Positions 30,211 to 39,026 are shown, numbered from the stretch's first letter. The stretch: 64,000 bases of DNA from Rathayibacter sp. VKM Ac-2759 (GCF_009834225.1 NZ_CP047176.1:2480001-2544000), one strand, 5' to 3'. Numbers and translations: made by a program. The notes: generated by a model not told the origin, from the letters alone.

Positions 30211-30263
30211 CCTCCGACACGCCGGATGCTCGACGGATGTCGGCCTTTCGGGAATGTCGGAGG
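30211..30263 (+). terminator. possible terminator of the nad operon
   Basis: 9-bp inverted repeat CCTCCGACA (30211-30219) / TGTCGGAGG (30255-30263) with a 35-nt loop, 6 nt after the desulfurase stop. The right arm is also the upstream half of the promoter-like motif described at 30255. Confidence 0.35.
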
Positions 30264-30276
30264 TGCCCGGCAGTGT
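30255..30276 (+). promoter_or_regulatory. TGTCGGAGG-N7-CAGTGT motif before the MFS gene
   Basis: Same bipartite layout as the motifs before rmuC, the DEDDh exonuclease and xseA. The -10 part keeps A at position 2 and T at position 6. The gene starts 86 nt further on. Weakest of the four copies. Confidence 0.4.
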
Positions 30277-30362
30277 TCTGAGCCTCGTACCACCCGTCGC
30301 ATCGACGTCACCCAGGCGATGCGCCCCTCACGACGATCCCCTTCACGACCGGAGACGCACCA

Positions 30363-31835
30363 GTGACCGAGCGCACCCTCACCGACACGCGGCCCGCCGC
30401 CTCCGAGCGGGCGACCGCACTCGACCCGCGGAGCCGGCTCGTCATCAGCCTCCTGCTGGTCTCGGCGTTCGTCGTGATCCTCAACGAGACGATCATGAGC
30501 GTCGCGCTGCCCGATCTGATGGCCGACTTCGGCATCGAGGCGCACGTGGGCCAGTGGCTCTCGACCGCGTTCATGCTCACCATGGCGGTCGTCATCCCGA
30601 TCACCGGCTACCTGATCCAGCGGCTGAGCACCCGCACGCTGTTCGCGGCCGCAATGACGCTGTTCAGCATCGGCACGCTCTCGGCCGCGCTCGCCCCGAG
30701 CTTCGCCGTCCTGCTCGCCGCCCGCGTGGTGCAGGCCGGCGGCACGGCGATCATGATGCCGCTGCTGATGACCACCGTGATGACCCTCGTTCCGCCGGCG
30801 ATCCGCGGCCGGATGATGGGCAACATCTCCATCGTCATCTCGGTCGCCCCGGCGGTCGGGCCCACCATCTCGGGCGTCATCCTCAACTTCCTCGGCTGGC
30901 GCTGGATGTTCTGGATCGTGCTGCCGATCGCGATCGGCGCGCTGCTGCTCGGCCTCCGCAAGGTCGAGAACGTGACGGAGCCGCGCTCCATCCCGATCGA
31001 CGCGCTCTCGATCGTGCTGTCGGTCTTCGGCTTCGGCGGTCTCGTCTACGGGCTCAGCAGCCTGAGCGAGGGCGGCGAGGCGGTCGTCGCTCCGTGGGTG
31101 CCTTTCGTCGTGGCGGCCGTCGGACTCGTCGGCTTCGTGCTGCGCCAGCTGTCGCTGCAGAAGACCGACCGCGCCCTGCTCGATCTGCGCACCTTCACCT
31201 CGGCCAACTTCACGATCGTGATCGTGATGATGGCGATCAGCATGTCGGCCCTCTTCGGCACGCTCATCCTGCTGCCGCTCTACACCCAGAACGTGCTCGG
31301 GCTCACGCCGCTCGAGACCGGCCTCCTGCTGCTCCCCGGCGGCCTCCTGATGGGGCTCCTCGCTCCCTTCGTCGGGCGCGCCTTCGACCGCTTCGGCCCG
31401 CGCGTCCTGCTCGTGCCCGGATCGATCGTCGTCGCCGCCGCGCTGTGGGGCTTCACCACGCTCGACGAGGTGTCGACCTCGTGGATGATCCTCGGCCTGC
31501 ACGTGCTGCTCAGCCTCGGCCTGGCGTTCGTCTTCACTCCGCTGTTCACGGCGGGCCTCGGCTCGGTGCGACCGAAGTTCTACTCGCACGGCAGCGCGAT
31601 CATCGGCACGGTCCAGCAGCTCGGAGGCGCGGCCGGCACCGCCCTGTTCGTCACGGTGCTCTCGATCCAGTCGGCGGCACTGGCCCGCGACGGCGTAGAC
31701 CAGGTCGTCGCCTCGGCCGGCGGCATCCACTCGGCCTTCGTCTGGGGCGCGTCGATCGCGAGCGTCGCGATCATCGCCGCCTTCTTCGTGCGACGCCCCG
31801 CGGAGACGGACGCCCCGCTCCCCGTCGGCCACTAG
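30363..31835 (+). CDS. DHA2-family MFS multidrug-type efflux transporter
   Basis: A 490-residue membrane protein with about 14 hydrophobic helices, the size and pattern of drug:H+ antiporter-2 (EmrB/QacA-like) exporters. The family motif C region is seen as GPTISGVILNFLGWRWMFWI, and the N-terminal ALPDLMADF segment is typical. GTG start at 30363. It lies 111 nt upstream of the Pls-like NRPS on the same strand and may export that product, though the link rests on proximity only. A promoter-like motif shared with DNA-repair genes precedes it. It may equally be a general drug exporter. Confidence 0.9.
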   Translation: MTERTLTDTRPAASERATALDPRSRLVISLLLVSAFVVILNETIMSVALPDLMADFGIEAHVGQWLSTAFMLTMAVVIPITGYLIQRLSTRTLFAAAMTLFSIGTLSAALAPSFAVLLAARVVQAGGTAIMMPLLMTTVMTLVPPAIRGRMMGNISIVISVAPAVGPTISGVILNFLGWRWMFWIVLPIAIGALLLGLRKVENVTEPRSIPIDALSIVLSVFGFGGLVYGLSSLSEGGEAVVAPWVPFVVAAVGLVGFVLRQLSLQKTDRALLDLRTFTSANFTIVIVMMAISMSALFGTLILLPLYTQNVLGLTPLETGLLLLPGGLLMGLLAPFVGRAFDRFGPRVLLVPGSIVVAAALWGFTTLDEVSTSWMILGLHVLLSLGLAFVFTPLFTAGLGSVRPKFYSHGSAIIGTVQQLGGAAGTALFVTVLSIQSAALARDGVDQVVASAGGIHSAFVWGASIASVAIIAAFFVRRPAETDAPLPVGH

Positions 31836-31946
31836 GCTGCGGTCGCGCTCGGCGCGGCACCGCCTGTTCACCTGCGCGACACCGGACAGCCCTACGGTGA
31901 CGCCCCGGTCGCCGCGTGGGTCGCGCGGCCGGAACGGAGACGACAC

Positions 31947-34900
31947 GTGGATGAGACGAGCACCGGGAATCCTCAGGACCTCCTCGACGCCGGACCCCTC
32001 GCGACACCTCCGCGGACCCTGGTGGACGTGCTGCGCGACACCGCCGAGCGCCACCCCGACGCCTCCGCACTCGAGGACCCGGCCGGTGCGCTGAGCTACC
32101 GCGAGCTGCTGGCGCGTGTGGTCGGGGCAGCAGGCGAGCTCACCGCCGCCGGTGTCCGCCGGGGCGACCGGGTCGGCGTCCGGATGGCGAGCGGCTCACG
32201 CGAGCTCTACATCGCCATCCTCTCGATCCTCGCCGCCGGAGCCGCCTACGTGCCCGTCGACGCGGACGACCCCGAGGAACGGGCGCAGCTCGTCTTCGGC
32301 GAGGCCGCCGTCCGCGGCGTGGTCACCGGCTCCGGGCGCTTCGAGCGGGGCGACGGCGAGCCCGCCCGCCTCTTCGCGGGATCCGCGCCGCACCCCAGCA
32401 CCGCCTCGATCCCGCTCCTCCAGCCGCCCACGCTCGAGGACGACGCCTGGATCATCTTCACCTCGGGCTCCACCGGCACCCCGAAGGGCGTCGCGGTCAC
32501 CCACCGCTCGGCCGCCGCGTTCGTCGACGCCGAGGCCCGCCTCTTCCTGCAGCAGGAGCCGCTCGGCCCCGGCGACCGCGTGCTCGCCGGGCTCTCGGTG
32601 GCGTTCGACGCCTCCTGCGAGGAGATGTGGCTCGCCTGGCGCCACGGCGCGTGCCTCGTGCCCGCCCCGCGCTCGCTCGTGCGCAGCGGCATGGACCTCG
32701 GCCCCTGGCTGACCACGCACGGCATCACCGTGGTCTCGACCGTCCCGACGCTCGCCGCGCTCTGGCCCGCCGAGTCGCTCGAGAACGTGCGCCTGCTCAT
32801 CTTCGGCGGCGAGGCCTGCCCGCCCGAGCTCGGCGAGCGCCTCGCGGTCGACGGCCGCGAGGTCTGGAACACCTACGGTCCGACCGAGGCGACCGTCGTC
32901 GCCTGCGCCGCTCCGCTCGGCGGCGAGGGCCCGGTGCGGATCGGCCTCCCCCTCGACGGCTGGCGCCTCGCCGTCGTCGACGCGGCCGGCGAGCGCGTGG
33001 GCGAGGGCGAGGTCGGCGAGCTGGTGATCGGCGGGGTCGGACTGGCCCGCTACCTCGACGCCGCGAAGGACGCGGAGAAGTACGCCCCGGCGCCGACGCT
33101 CGGCTGGGATCGCGCCTACCGCTCGGGCGATCTGGTCCGCTTCGAGAGCGCGGGGCTGGTCTTCCAGGGCCGTGCCGACGACCAGGTCAAGCTCGGAGGG
33201 CGCCGCATCGAGCTCGGCGAGGTCGAGGCCGCCCTGCAGGCGCTGCCCGGAGTCGCCGGCGCCGCCGCTGCGGTCCGCACCACGAGCGCCGGCAACCAGG
33301 TCCTCGTCGGCTACCTCGCCCTGCCCGAGGGGCGCGAGCTCGACCGCGATGCTGCGCTCGCGCGCCTCCGCGAGGAGCTGCCCGCGGCCCTGGTCCCCCT
33401 CCTGGCGGTCGTCGCCGAGCTGCCGACGCGGGTCTCGGGCAAGGTCGACCGGGCCGCGCTGCCGTGGCCCCTCGAGGACGACACCGAGGAGGATCCCGCG
33501 CTCGACCCCGAGACGGCCTGGCTCGCCGCACGCTGGCGGGAGGTGCTCGGCGTGCCCGTGGACGAGAAGGCCAACTTCTTCGACCTCGGCGGCGGCTCCC
33601 TCGCGGCGGCCCAGCTCGTCGCCCGGATCCGCGAGCGCGACCCCGAGTTCACCGTCGCCGATGTCTACGCCCACCCCCGGCTCGCGGCGATGGCGTCCGA
33701 GATCGCGAGCCGCGCGACCGGTCTCACCGAGGTCTCCGAGCACCGCATCCTGCCGGTCCCGCGCCGCATGCGGGTGCTGCAGACGCTCCTCGGCGCTCCC
33801 CTGCTCGTCCTCGGCAGCGCCCGCTGGCTCACCGGCATCCTCACGGTGACCGCGCTCCTCGACCTGCTGCCGGGCTTCGACTGGCTGCCGACCGTCTGGC
33901 TCTGGGCGCTGATCCCCGCGTTCGCCCTGTTCTGCACGCCGTTCGGGCGGATGGGCCTCACCGTCGTCGCGGCCCGGCTGCTGCTGCGCGGGGTGCGGGC
34001 CGGCGACCACCCGCGCGGCGGCGGGGTGCACCTCCGACTCTGGCTCGCCGAGCAGATCGCGCACCAGCTCGGCGCGGTGAGCCTCGCCGGTGCCCCGTGG
34101 GTCGCCTACTACGCCCGCGCGCTCGGCGCCCGCATCGCCGACGACGTCGACCTGCACTCCCTGCCTCCGCTGACCGGCATGCTCACCCTCGGCCGCGGCG
34201 CCGCGATCGAGCCCGAGGTCGATCTCTCGGGCTACTGGATCGACGGCGACGTGGTCAGGATCGGCGCCGTGCGCGTCGGCGCCGGGAGCACGGTCGGGGC
34301 ACGGAGCACGCTGCTCCCGGGTGCGCGGATCGGCAAGAACGCGCAGATCGAGCCCGGCTCGGCCGTCTTCGGCCGCGTGCCCGCCGGCCAGCGCTGGGGC
34401 GGCTCCCCCGCGCAGCGCCTCGGCAAGGCCAACGCCGGCTTCCCCGCCGAGCGCCCTCCGCGGCGCACCGCCTGGGTCTGGGCCTACGGCGTCTCGGCCG
34501 TCGGACTCGCGGCCGTCCCCGTCCTCGCCTTCGGCGCGGGCACGGGCGTCGTCGCGATCGCCACACAGGGCTCGAGCGGTCTGGCGGAGGCGGTGCCCCG
34601 CGCCCTCGCCGCCCTGGTCCCCGCGGTGGCCGTCACGGGCCTCGTCCTGGCCGCCCTCGTGGTCGCGTTCGTGCGTCTCCTGGGCCGGGGCGTCGACCGC
34701 GGCACCTACCCCGTGCGCGGTCGGATCGGCTGGCAGGTCTGGTCGACCGAGCGCCTGCTCGACCAGGCGCGCACGCTCCTCTTCCCCCTCTACTCCGGTC
34801 TGTTCACGCCGGTCTGGCTGCGGTTGCTCGGCGCGAAGGTCGGCCGCGACGTCGAGGCCTCGACCGTCCTCCTGCTGCCCGCGATGACGACCATCCGCGA

Positions 34901-35885
34901 CGGCGCGTTCCTCGCCGACGACACCCTGGTCGCCTCCTACGCCCTCGGCGGCGGCTGGATGCGGTTGGCGCGCGCCGAGATCGGCGAGCGCGCCTTCCTC
35001 GGCAACTCGGGGATGGCCGCACCCGGGCACACGGTGCCGGCGGGCGGACTGGTCGCCGTGCTCTCCTCCGCCCCCCGCAAGTCGAAGGCCGGCTCGTCGT
35101 GGCTCGGCTCACCGCCCGTGCGGCTGCGGCGCACGGTGGTCGAGGCGGAGTCGGCGCGCACCTTCCGACCCGCCGCGCGGCTGCGCGTCGCTCGCATCGT
35201 GTGGGAGCTACTGCGGTTCGTACCGGTGGTCGTCTCGGTGGCGGTCGGCCTCGGAGTCGTGGCGAGCCTCCTCGCACTGGTGGAGGCGTTCGGCGCGATC
35301 ATCGCCACCCTGCTCGGCGGCGTGGTGCTGCTGATCGCGGGCGCCGTGGCCGCGGCCGTCTCGACCGCCGCGAAGTGGCTGCTGATCCAGCGGGTGCGGC
35401 CGAGCGAGCATCCGCTCTGGTCGTCGTTCGTCTGGCGGAGCGAGCTCGCCGACACCTTCACCGAGATGGTCGCCGCGCCCTGGTTCGCGCACGCGGCCGC
35501 CGGCACCCCCGCTCTGGTCTGGTGGCTGCGCAGCCTCGGCGCGCGTATCGGGCGCGGCGTCTGGTGCGAGAGCTACTGGCTCCCGGAGGCGGATCTCGTC
35601 GATCTCGGCGACGGGGCGGCCGTGAACCGGGGCTGCGTCGTGCAGACCCACCTGTTCCATGATCGAATCATGAGCATGGATCTCGTGAGCCTCGACCCCG
35701 GTGCGACCCTCGGTCCGCACAGCGTGATCCTGCCGGCGGCGCGCATCGCCGCGCACGGCACGGTCGGCCCCGCCTCGCTCGTCATGCGGGGCGAGCTCGT
35801 GCCCGCCGGAAGCCGCTGGAGCGGCAACCCCATCGGCCCGTGGCGCGAGGTCCGCGTCGGCGACTACCACGCGCCCGTCGCGTGA
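31947..35885 (+). CDS. Pls/PosA-type single-module NRPS with membrane-embedded C-terminal synthetase domain
   Basis: A 1312-residue protein with the layout of poly-epsilon-L-lysine synthetase. The adenylation domain spans about 25-510: FTSGSTGTPKG at 171-181, NTYGPTE at 308-314, YRSGDL at 391-396, and the A10 Lys499. The carrier domain follows, with phosphopantetheine Ser551 in FFDLGGGSLAAAQ. Residues 610-1312 then carry three pairs of hydrophobic segments (about 612-665, 842-910, 1084-1146) alternating with three soluble segments holding hexapeptide-like repeats (about 690-830, 925-1070, 1160-1312). No ordinary condensation or thioesterase domain is visible. Hand alignment to PheA gives pocket residues D-A-E-S-I-G-T-V-V-K; the Glu suggests a basic amino acid. 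Probable product: a short homopolymer joined by amide bonds. GTG start, with CGGAGA upstream. Confidence 0.9.
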   Translation: MDETSTGNPQDLLDAGPLATPPRTLVDVLRDTAERHPDASALEDPAGALSYRELLARVVGAAGELTAAGVRRGDRVGVRMASGSRELYIAILSILAAGAAYVPVDADDPEERAQLVFGEAAVRGVVTGSGRFERGDGEPARLFAGSAPHPSTASIPLLQPPTLEDDAWIIFTSGSTGTPKGVAVTHRSAAAFVDAEARLFLQQEPLGPGDRVLAGLSVAFDASCEEMWLAWRHGACLVPAPRSLVRSGMDLGPWLTTHGITVVSTVPTLAALWPAESLENVRLLIFGGEACPPELGERLAVDGREVWNTYGPTEATVVACAAPLGGEGPVRIGLPLDGWRLAVVDAAGERVGEGEVGELVIGGVGLARYLDAAKDAEKYAPAPTLGWDRAYRSGDLVRFESAGLVFQGRADDQVKLGGRRIELGEVEAALQALPGVAGAAAAVRTTSAGNQVLVGYLALPEGRELDRDAALARLREELPAALVPLLAVVAELPTRVSGKVDRAALPWPLEDDTEEDPALDPETAWLAARWREVLGVPVDEKANFFDLGGGSLAAAQLVARIRERDPEFTVADVYAHPRLAAMASEIASRATGLTEVSEHRILPVPRRMRVLQTLLGAPLLVLGSARWLTGILTVTALLDLLPGFDWLPTVWLWALIPAFALFCTPFGRMGLTVVAARLLLRGVRAGDHPRGGGVHLRLWLAEQIAHQLGAVSLAGAPWVAYYARALGARIADDVDLHSLPPLTGMLTLGRGAAIEPEVDLSGYWIDGDVVRIGAVRVGAGSTVGARSTLLPGARIGKNAQIEPGSAVFGRVPAGQRWGGSPAQRLGKANAGFPAERPPRRTAWVWAYGVSAVGLAAVPVLAFGAGTGVVAIATQGSSGLAEAVPRALAALVPAVAVTGLVLAALVVAFVRLLGRGVDRGTYPVRGRIGWQVWSTERLLDQARTLLFPLYSGLFTPVWLRLLGAKVGRDVEASTVLLLPAMTTIRDGAFLADDTLVASYALGGGWMRLARAEIGERAFLGNSGMAAPGHTVPAGGLVAVLSSAPRKSKAGSSWLGSPPVRLRRTVVEAESARTFRPAARLRVARIVWELLRFVPVVVSVAVGLGVVASLLALVEAFGAIIATLLGGVVLLIAGAVAAAVSTAAKWLLIQRVRPSEHPLWSSFVWRSELADTFTEMVAAPWFAHAAAGTPALVWWLRSLGARIGRGVWCESYWLPEADLVDLGDGAAVNRGCVVQTHLFHDRIMSMDLVSLDPGATLGPHSVILPAARIAAHGTVGPASLVMRGELVPAGSRWSGNPIGPWREVRVGDYHAPVA

Positions 35886-37204
35886 GCCCCGCGCAGACAG
35901 GACTCGAGACGGCGGGCGACCCCTACCTCCCCGGGATCGGCAACACCGGCTACCGGGTCGAGTCGTACGACCTCGATCTCGACTACCGCGTCTCGACCAA
36001 CCGGCTCGCCGCCCGCGCGGTGCTGCAGGTCGTCGCGCTCCAGCCGCTGCGCCGCTTCTCCCTCGACCTGAGCCGTCTGCGGGTCACCCGCGTGCGCGTG
36101 GCCGGGCGCAAGGCGCGCTCCGAGCAGACGGCGCACAAGCTCCGCATCACCCCCGCTGAGCCGCTCGCGGCGGGCGAGTCCTTCGTCCTCGAGATCGAGT
36201 ACGGCGGGCACCCGGCCCCGCGCGCCAGCCACTGGGGCGAGCTGGGCTGGGAGGAGCTGACCGACGGCGTCCTGGTCGCCTCGCAGCCCTCCGGCGCCTC
36301 CACCTGGTTCCCCTGCAACGACGACGTCGCCGAGAAGGCGCCGTACCGGATCCGCATCACGGCCGAGGAGGGCTACTCGGCCCTCGCGAACGGCGTGCTC
36401 GTCGAGACCAGCGCGCGCTCGGGCCGGCGGACCTGGCTCTACGAGCAGCGCGAGCCGACGGCGACCTACCTCGCGTCGGTGCAGATCGGCCGCTACGTCC
36501 TCGAGGACCGCCTGCTCGCCGGCGTCGCGGTCACCCTCGCACGACCGGCCGGGCTGGCGCTGCGCGTCGCCCGCGACTTCGCTCCGCTCAGCGACATGAT
36601 CACCCTGTTCGAGCGGCTCTTCGGCCCCTACCCGTTCGCCCGCTGCACGGTGGTGGTCACGGCCGATGTGCTCGAGATCCCGCTCGAGGCGCAGGGCATG
36701 GCGATCTTCGGCGCGAACCACGCCGACGGCCGGGGCGGCTCGGAGCGGCTGATCGCGCACGAGCTCGCCCACCAGTGGTTCGGCAACAGCGTCGGCGTCG
36801 CACGCTGGCGGCACATCTGGCTCAACGAGGGCTTCGCCTGCTACGCCGAGTGGCTGTGGTCGGAGGAGTCGGGCGGCCCCTCCGCCGACGCTCTCGCGCG
36901 TCGGCACCACGCGCTCCTGCGCGCCCAGCCGCAGGATCTCGTGCTCGGCGACCCCGGGCCGGTCGCTCTCTTCGACGACCGCGTCTACAAGCGCGGGGCG
37001 CTGACCCTGCACGCGCTGCGCCTCCGGATCGGCGATGCCGGGTTCTTCGCGCTGCTGCGCACGTGGACGGCGCGCCACGCCGCCGCAGCCGTCACGGACG
37101 AGGACTTCCGCGAGCTCTGCGCCGAGCTGACCGACGGCGTCGACGACCTGCTCGACGCCTGGCTGCTCGACGAGGCGCTGCCTCCGCTACCGAGCGCCCG
37201 CTGA
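35882..37204 (+). CDS. M1-family zinc metallopeptidase
   Basis: Gluzincin aminopeptidase-like protein of 440 residues, with an N-terminal beta-rich domain (about 20-205) and a catalytic domain bearing H293-E-L-A-H297 and E316 in NEGFACYAEW. The large C-terminal helical domain of PepN-type enzymes is missing. The substrate N-terminus-binding GAMEN motif is replaced by QGMAIF (271-276). GTG start overlaps the NRPS stop (GTGA), so the two proteins are co-translated. Epsilon-poly-lysine producers carry an M1-like degrading peptidase (Pld) near the synthetase, so a role in trimming or self-protection is reasonable. No signal peptide is seen. The 3' end overlaps the convergent PPTase gene by 18 nt. 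Confidence 0.9.
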   Translation: MSPAQTGLETAGDPYLPGIGNTGYRVESYDLDLDYRVSTNRLAARAVLQVVALQPLRRFSLDLSRLRVTRVRVAGRKARSEQTAHKLRITPAEPLAAGESFVLEIEYGGHPAPRASHWGELGWEELTDGVLVASQPSGASTWFPCNDDVAEKAPYRIRITAEEGYSALANGVLVETSARSGRRTWLYEQREPTATYLASVQIGRYVLEDRLLAGVAVTLARPAGLALRVARDFAPLSDMITLFERLFGPYPFARCTVVVTADVLEIPLEAQGMAIFGANHADGRGGSERLIAHELAHQWFGNSVGVARWRHIWLNEGFACYAEWLWSEESGGPSADALARRHHALLRAQPQDLVLGDPGPVALFDDRVYKRGALTLHALRLRIGDAGFFALLRTWTARHAAAAVTDEDFRELCAELTDGVDDLLDAWLLDEALPPLPSAR

Positions 37205-37939
37205 CGCGAGGGACTCGGCCAGCGCGTCGACGTGCTCCCGGCGCCAGCCGATGATCGGCCCGACGCTGCTGCCCGCGACCGGCCCGAGCGCGACGCTGAC
37301 GCGGAAGGCCGGGTCGAGCTGCGGCTCGGCGAGCCGGTAGCGGGCCTGGTCGATGCGCGCCTCGGCGCTCAGCCGCGACTCGTGGATCCGCACGCGCCGC
37401 GGATCGACCTCGAGCCCGCGTCCGTCGGCCTTGAGCGCCGCCTCGACGCGCGTCCAGTGCAGGATCGGGTCGGCCGGCCGCATCGACCCCATCGAGAACG
37501 GAGCGCCGGCGATCTGCGTGATGCGCGCGCCGCGATCGGCCGGGCCGTCGACGGGCTCGATGTCGACGCCGACCGTCCCCGCGCTGCTGACCGCGACCAC
37601 GACCGCTCCGGCGCAGTGCGCGATGCTGACCGACAGCCCCGCGAGCGCCTCGTCGGCCCCCTCGAGACGCGGGCGGCCGTGCGGTCCGCCGCAGCGCGCG
37701 CAGCGGGCGACGACGCTGATCGCCGCAGGGTCGCCGGCCGTCAGCTCGGCGGCGAGCATCCGGAGCAGCACCCGCCCGAAGACGAAGCGCTCGGCGGTCG
37801 CCGCGGCGGCCGTGCCCCGGTGGCGCTCGCGCTCGAGCGGCGTCAGGAGGGGCAGCAGCGCGGCGGAGTCGAGGCTCTGCTCCTCGAGCGCCAGCCAGCG
37901 CAGATGCACCCCCGGAAGGTCTCGGTACTCGTCGTCCAT
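37187..37939 (-). CDS. Sfp-type 4'-phosphopantetheinyl transferase
   Basis: Attaches the phosphopantetheine arm of CoA to carrier-protein serines. The motifs are GVDIEPVD (124-131; D126 and E128 bind magnesium) and WTRVEAALKADGRGL (162-176), canonical for Sfp-family enzymes. ATG at 37939 with GGGGAG upstream gives 250 residues. It is convergent with the NRPS/M1 operon, the 3' ends overlapping by 18 nt, and follows the ppk2 gene by 29 nt on the same strand. The obvious local client is Ser551 of the adjacent NRPS. Confidence 0.9.
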   Translation of the reverse strand: MDDEYRDLPGVHLRWLALEEQSLDSAALLPLLTPLERERHRGTAAAATAERFVFGRVLLRMLAAELTAGDPAAISVVARCARCGGPHGRPRLEGADEALAGLSVSIAHCAGAVVVAVSSAGTVGVDIEPVDGPADRGARITQIAGAPFSMGSMRPADPILHWTRVEAALKADGRGLEVDPRRVRIHESRLSAEARIDQARYRLAEPQLDPAFRVSVALGPVAGSSVGPIIGWRREHVDALAESLASAGAR

Positions 37940-37968
37940 GTACTCCCCCTCGCCGCCCCCCGGCGGCT

Positions 37969-38952
37969 CTACCTGGCCGTCGCGGCGTGCTCGCCGCGCT
38001 CGTGGACGTCGGCCGCGGTGCCGACGATGAGCGGATCCGGGCCCGAGACGACCTCGTCGTCGCGTCCGTCGTAGTCGTAGAGGCTCAGCACGTAGCGCAT
38101 CGCCTCGAGTCTCGCGCGCTTCTTGTCGTTGCTCTTGACGATCGTCCACGGCGCGTCCGAGGTGTCGGTCGCGGCCATCATCGCCTCCTTCGCGGCGGTG
38201 TAGTCGTCCCACTTGTCCAGGGAGGCGAGGTCCATCGGCGAGAGCTTCCACTGCCGCACCGGGTCGATCATCCGGATCGTGAACCGCGTGCGCTGCTCCT
38301 CCGCCGAGACCGAGAACCACAGCTTGACCAGATCGATCCCCTCGCCGACGAGCATGCTCTCGAACAGCGGGGTCTGCCGGATGAACTCGTCGTACTGCTC
38401 GGGAGTGCAGAACCCCATCACGCGCTCGACACCGGCGCGGTTGTACCAGGAGCGGTCGAACAGCACGATCTCGCCCGCGGCCGGCAGGTGCGAGACGTAG
38501 CGCTGGAAGTACCACTGGGTGCCCTCGCGCTCCGTCGGCTTCTCGAGCGCGACCACGCGGGCGCCGCGCGGGTTGAGGTGCTCGGTGAAGCGCTTGATGG
38601 TGCCGCCCTTGCCCGCGGCGTCGCGCCCCTCGAAGACGACCACGAGGCGGCGGCCGTGCTTCTTGATCCAGTTCTGCAGCTTCAGCAGCTCGATCTGCAG
38701 GAGGCGCTTGCCCGCCTCGTACTCCTCGCGCGACATCCGCTCGTCGTACGGGTAGCCCTCGCGCCAGGTGTCGATCTGCGTGCCGTCGCGGCGGAGCAGG
38801 ACGGGGTCGTCGTCGTCCTCGTCGAGGACCACGAGATCGCGGGCGTCCTCGGGCGTGAGCGTGCGGAGGAGCTCGGGTGTGGGTACCGGCGACGCGGTCG
38901 CCGAAGGGAGCGTGGAGACCTGCTGCGGAGCGGAGTCGGGAGTGGCGGGCAC
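37969..38952 (-). CDS. ppk2: polyphosphate kinase 2 (PPK2 family)
   Basis: A 327-residue P-loop kinase using inorganic polyphosphate to phosphorylate nucleoside diphosphates. Walker A is FEGRDAAGKGGT (108-118); the lid/Walker B region VLFDRSWYNRAGVERVMGF and the downstream IRQTPLFE are PPK2 hallmarks. The single domain and an N-terminal tail of about 60 low-complexity residues indicate the one-domain type that mainly makes ATP or GTP from ADP or GDP. GTG start. First of two genes (ppk2-PPTase) on the minus strand, head-to-head with a DUF2277 gene after 86 nt. It could supply ATP for the NRPS, which is only an inference from location. Confidence 0.92.
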   Translation of the reverse strand: MPATPDSAPQQVSTLPSATASPVPTPELLRTLTPEDARDLVVLDEDDDDPVLLRRDGTQIDTWREGYPYDERMSREEYEAGKRLLQIELLKLQNWIKKHGRRLVVVFEGRDAAGKGGTIKRFTEHLNPRGARVVALEKPTEREGTQWYFQRYVSHLPAAGEIVLFDRSWYNRAGVERVMGFCTPEQYDEFIRQTPLFESMLVGEGIDLVKLWFSVSAEEQRTRFTIRMIDPVRQWKLSPMDLASLDKWDDYTAAKEAMMAATDTSDAPWTIVKSNDKKRARLEAMRYVLSLYDYDGRDDEVVSGPDPLIVGTAADVHERGEHAATAR

Positions 38953-39026
38953 GGAGGGACGCTAGAGCGCCCGTGCGACGCGCCGGTGAACGGAGGGTGT
39001 CCCTCGCGCGTGCGCGCACCCGGACG

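Noticed and set aside
30211..30219. Minus-strand TGTCGGAGG
   Set aside because: It points into the end of the cysteine desulfurase gene with no gene to serve and is simply the other arm of the inverted repeat.
31947..35885. Siderophore or ordinary peptide NRPS
   Set aside because: There is one adenylation domain, no standard condensation, epimerisation or thioesterase domain, and no siderophore tailoring genes nearby; the C-terminus fits Pls/PosA.
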